Of a DNA stretch of 7,003 nt, positions 6,794-7,003 are shown one piece after another. The stretch is from JALWSI01 sp964569095 [NCBI: uncultured Aquificales bacterium] (GTDB lineage: Bacteria > Thermosulfidibacterota > Thermosulfidibacteria > Thermosulfidibacterales): positions 1 to 7,003 of the forward strand of contig CAZMTB010000010.1 in the NCBI GenBank assembly GCA_964569095.1. The letters are read 5' to 3'. The notes below the pieces were generated by a model. That model saw only the letters and a list, made by a program, of their open reading frames with translations, did not search any database and was not told the DNA's origin. The position numbers and the translations under genes are program-made. Every line of letters begins with the position of its first letter. Position 1 is the stretch's first letter.

Positions 6794-6834
6794 GAGAAGG
6801 CGGCTTGAAAGGCCCGCCTTCTCGTCTTCTTGGT
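6794..6834 (+). terminator. Intrinsic terminator after the Lol-type permease
   Basis: A perfect 10-bp GC-rich stem, GAGAAGGCGG (6794-6803) with CCGCCTTCTC (6814-6823), encloses a 10-nt loop. It is followed by a T-rich tract, GTCTTCTTGGT. It begins 15 nt after the permease stop, so that gene is probably transcribed alone. Confidence 0.85.
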
Positions 6835-6872
6835 AGTTCTGCTGTATCAACATCAAAAAATTAAAAACCCTC

Positions 6873-6901
6873 TTGCTTTTACAGGTGAACTCTGATAAAG
6901 T
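6873..6901 (+). promoter_or_regulatory. Candidate promoter of the partial gene at 6938
   Basis: TTGCTT (6873-6878), a 17-nt spacer and TAAAGT (6896-6901) fit a sigma70-type promoter with 3 of 6 and 4 of 6 matches. An A/T-rich stretch at 6854-6867 upstream could act as an UP element. TTTACA at 6878-6883 is an alternative -35 but has no good -10 at normal spacing. The gap 6835-6937 is clearly more AT-rich than the rest of the window. TCTGATA occurs twice, 16 bp apart (6891-6897 and 6907-6913). Confidence 0.4.
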
Positions 6902-6937
6902 AGTGATCTGATATTTTCAAACTTAAGGAGTCCTGCG

Positions 6938-7003
6938 ATGAGCATCCTCAACTCGTTCAGAGGGGATAAAAGACCGCTTCTCTACACAATCTACGCGGTC
7001 TTT
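6938..7003 (+). CDS. Start of an unrecognised gene, probably a membrane-anchored protein (cut by window edge)
   Basis: An ATG at 6938 with AAGGAG (6925-6930) 7 nt upstream opens a frame of 22 codons that runs off the window. The peptide starts MSILNSFRGDKRPLLYTIY, followed by AVF. The basic stretch and then hydrophobic residues look like the cytoplasmic edge and beginning of an N-terminal signal anchor with a positive-inside topology. I do not recognise the family from so little sequence. It follows the permease terminator and a separate promoter, so it is a distinct transcription unit. Confidence 0.7.
   Translation, partial: MSILNSFRGDKRPLLYTIYAVF
6969..7003 (+). repeat. 9-bp inverted repeat within the first codons of the partial gene
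   Basis: AAAGACCGC (6969-6977) and GCGGTCTTT (6995-7003) are perfect reverse complements separated by 17 nt. The stem may extend by another A:T pair beyond the window, since 6968 is also A. It lies entirely inside the coding start and ends in T residues. Confidence 0.5.

Overview
The window reads as ordinary chromosome of a Gram-negative, moderately GC-rich bacterium. An outer membrane is implied by the LolC/LolE-type permease. Frequent AGG/AGA arginine codons, the adjacent hisS-aspS pair and a cysteine-rich HisRS resemble Desulfobacterota (deltaproteobacterial) or related thermophilic lineages. That placement is inference from gene content, not a phylogeny. No mobile element, CRISPR array, rRNA or tRNA was seen.

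Layout. Minus strand, in transcription order from right to left: a DUF523/TudS-like Fe-S protein (5499-5044), a rhomboid intramembrane protease (5047-4277), a UbiD-family decarboxylase (4273-2822), a 145-bp gap with a candidate promoter, histidyl-tRNA synthetase hisS (2676-1402) and aspartyl-tRNA synthetase aspS (1405-1, cut by the window edge). Plus strand: a LolC/LolE-type permease (5565-6779) diverging from the TudS-like gene, a strong intrinsic terminator (6794-6834), an AT-rich promoter gap, and the first 22 codons of an unrecognised gene, probably membrane-anchored (from 6938).

The minus-strand genes are tightly packed. TudS-like/rhomboid and hisS/aspS each overlap by a TTGA in which a TTG start overlaps the upstream TGA stop, and each TTG has a good Shine-Dalgarno exactly 7 nt upstream. 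Rhomboid and ubiD are 3 bp apart. No terminator is visible between ubiD and hisS, so read-through is possible, although hisS-aspS appears to have its own promoter.

Functionally, hisS and aspS supply translation. The AspRS carries residues typical of the nondiscriminating type, which implies tRNA-dependent Asn-tRNA synthesis. UbiD probably acts in quinone or aromatic-acid metabolism. The permease belongs to lipoprotein export to the outer membrane. I did not find a clearly new multi-gene system. The parts most worth a second look are the 65-bp divergent promoter region (overlapping -35 boxes in a palindrome, nearly leaderless starts), the coupled TudS-like/rhomboid/UbiD unit, the eight-cysteine HisRS insertion and the AspRS specificity signature.
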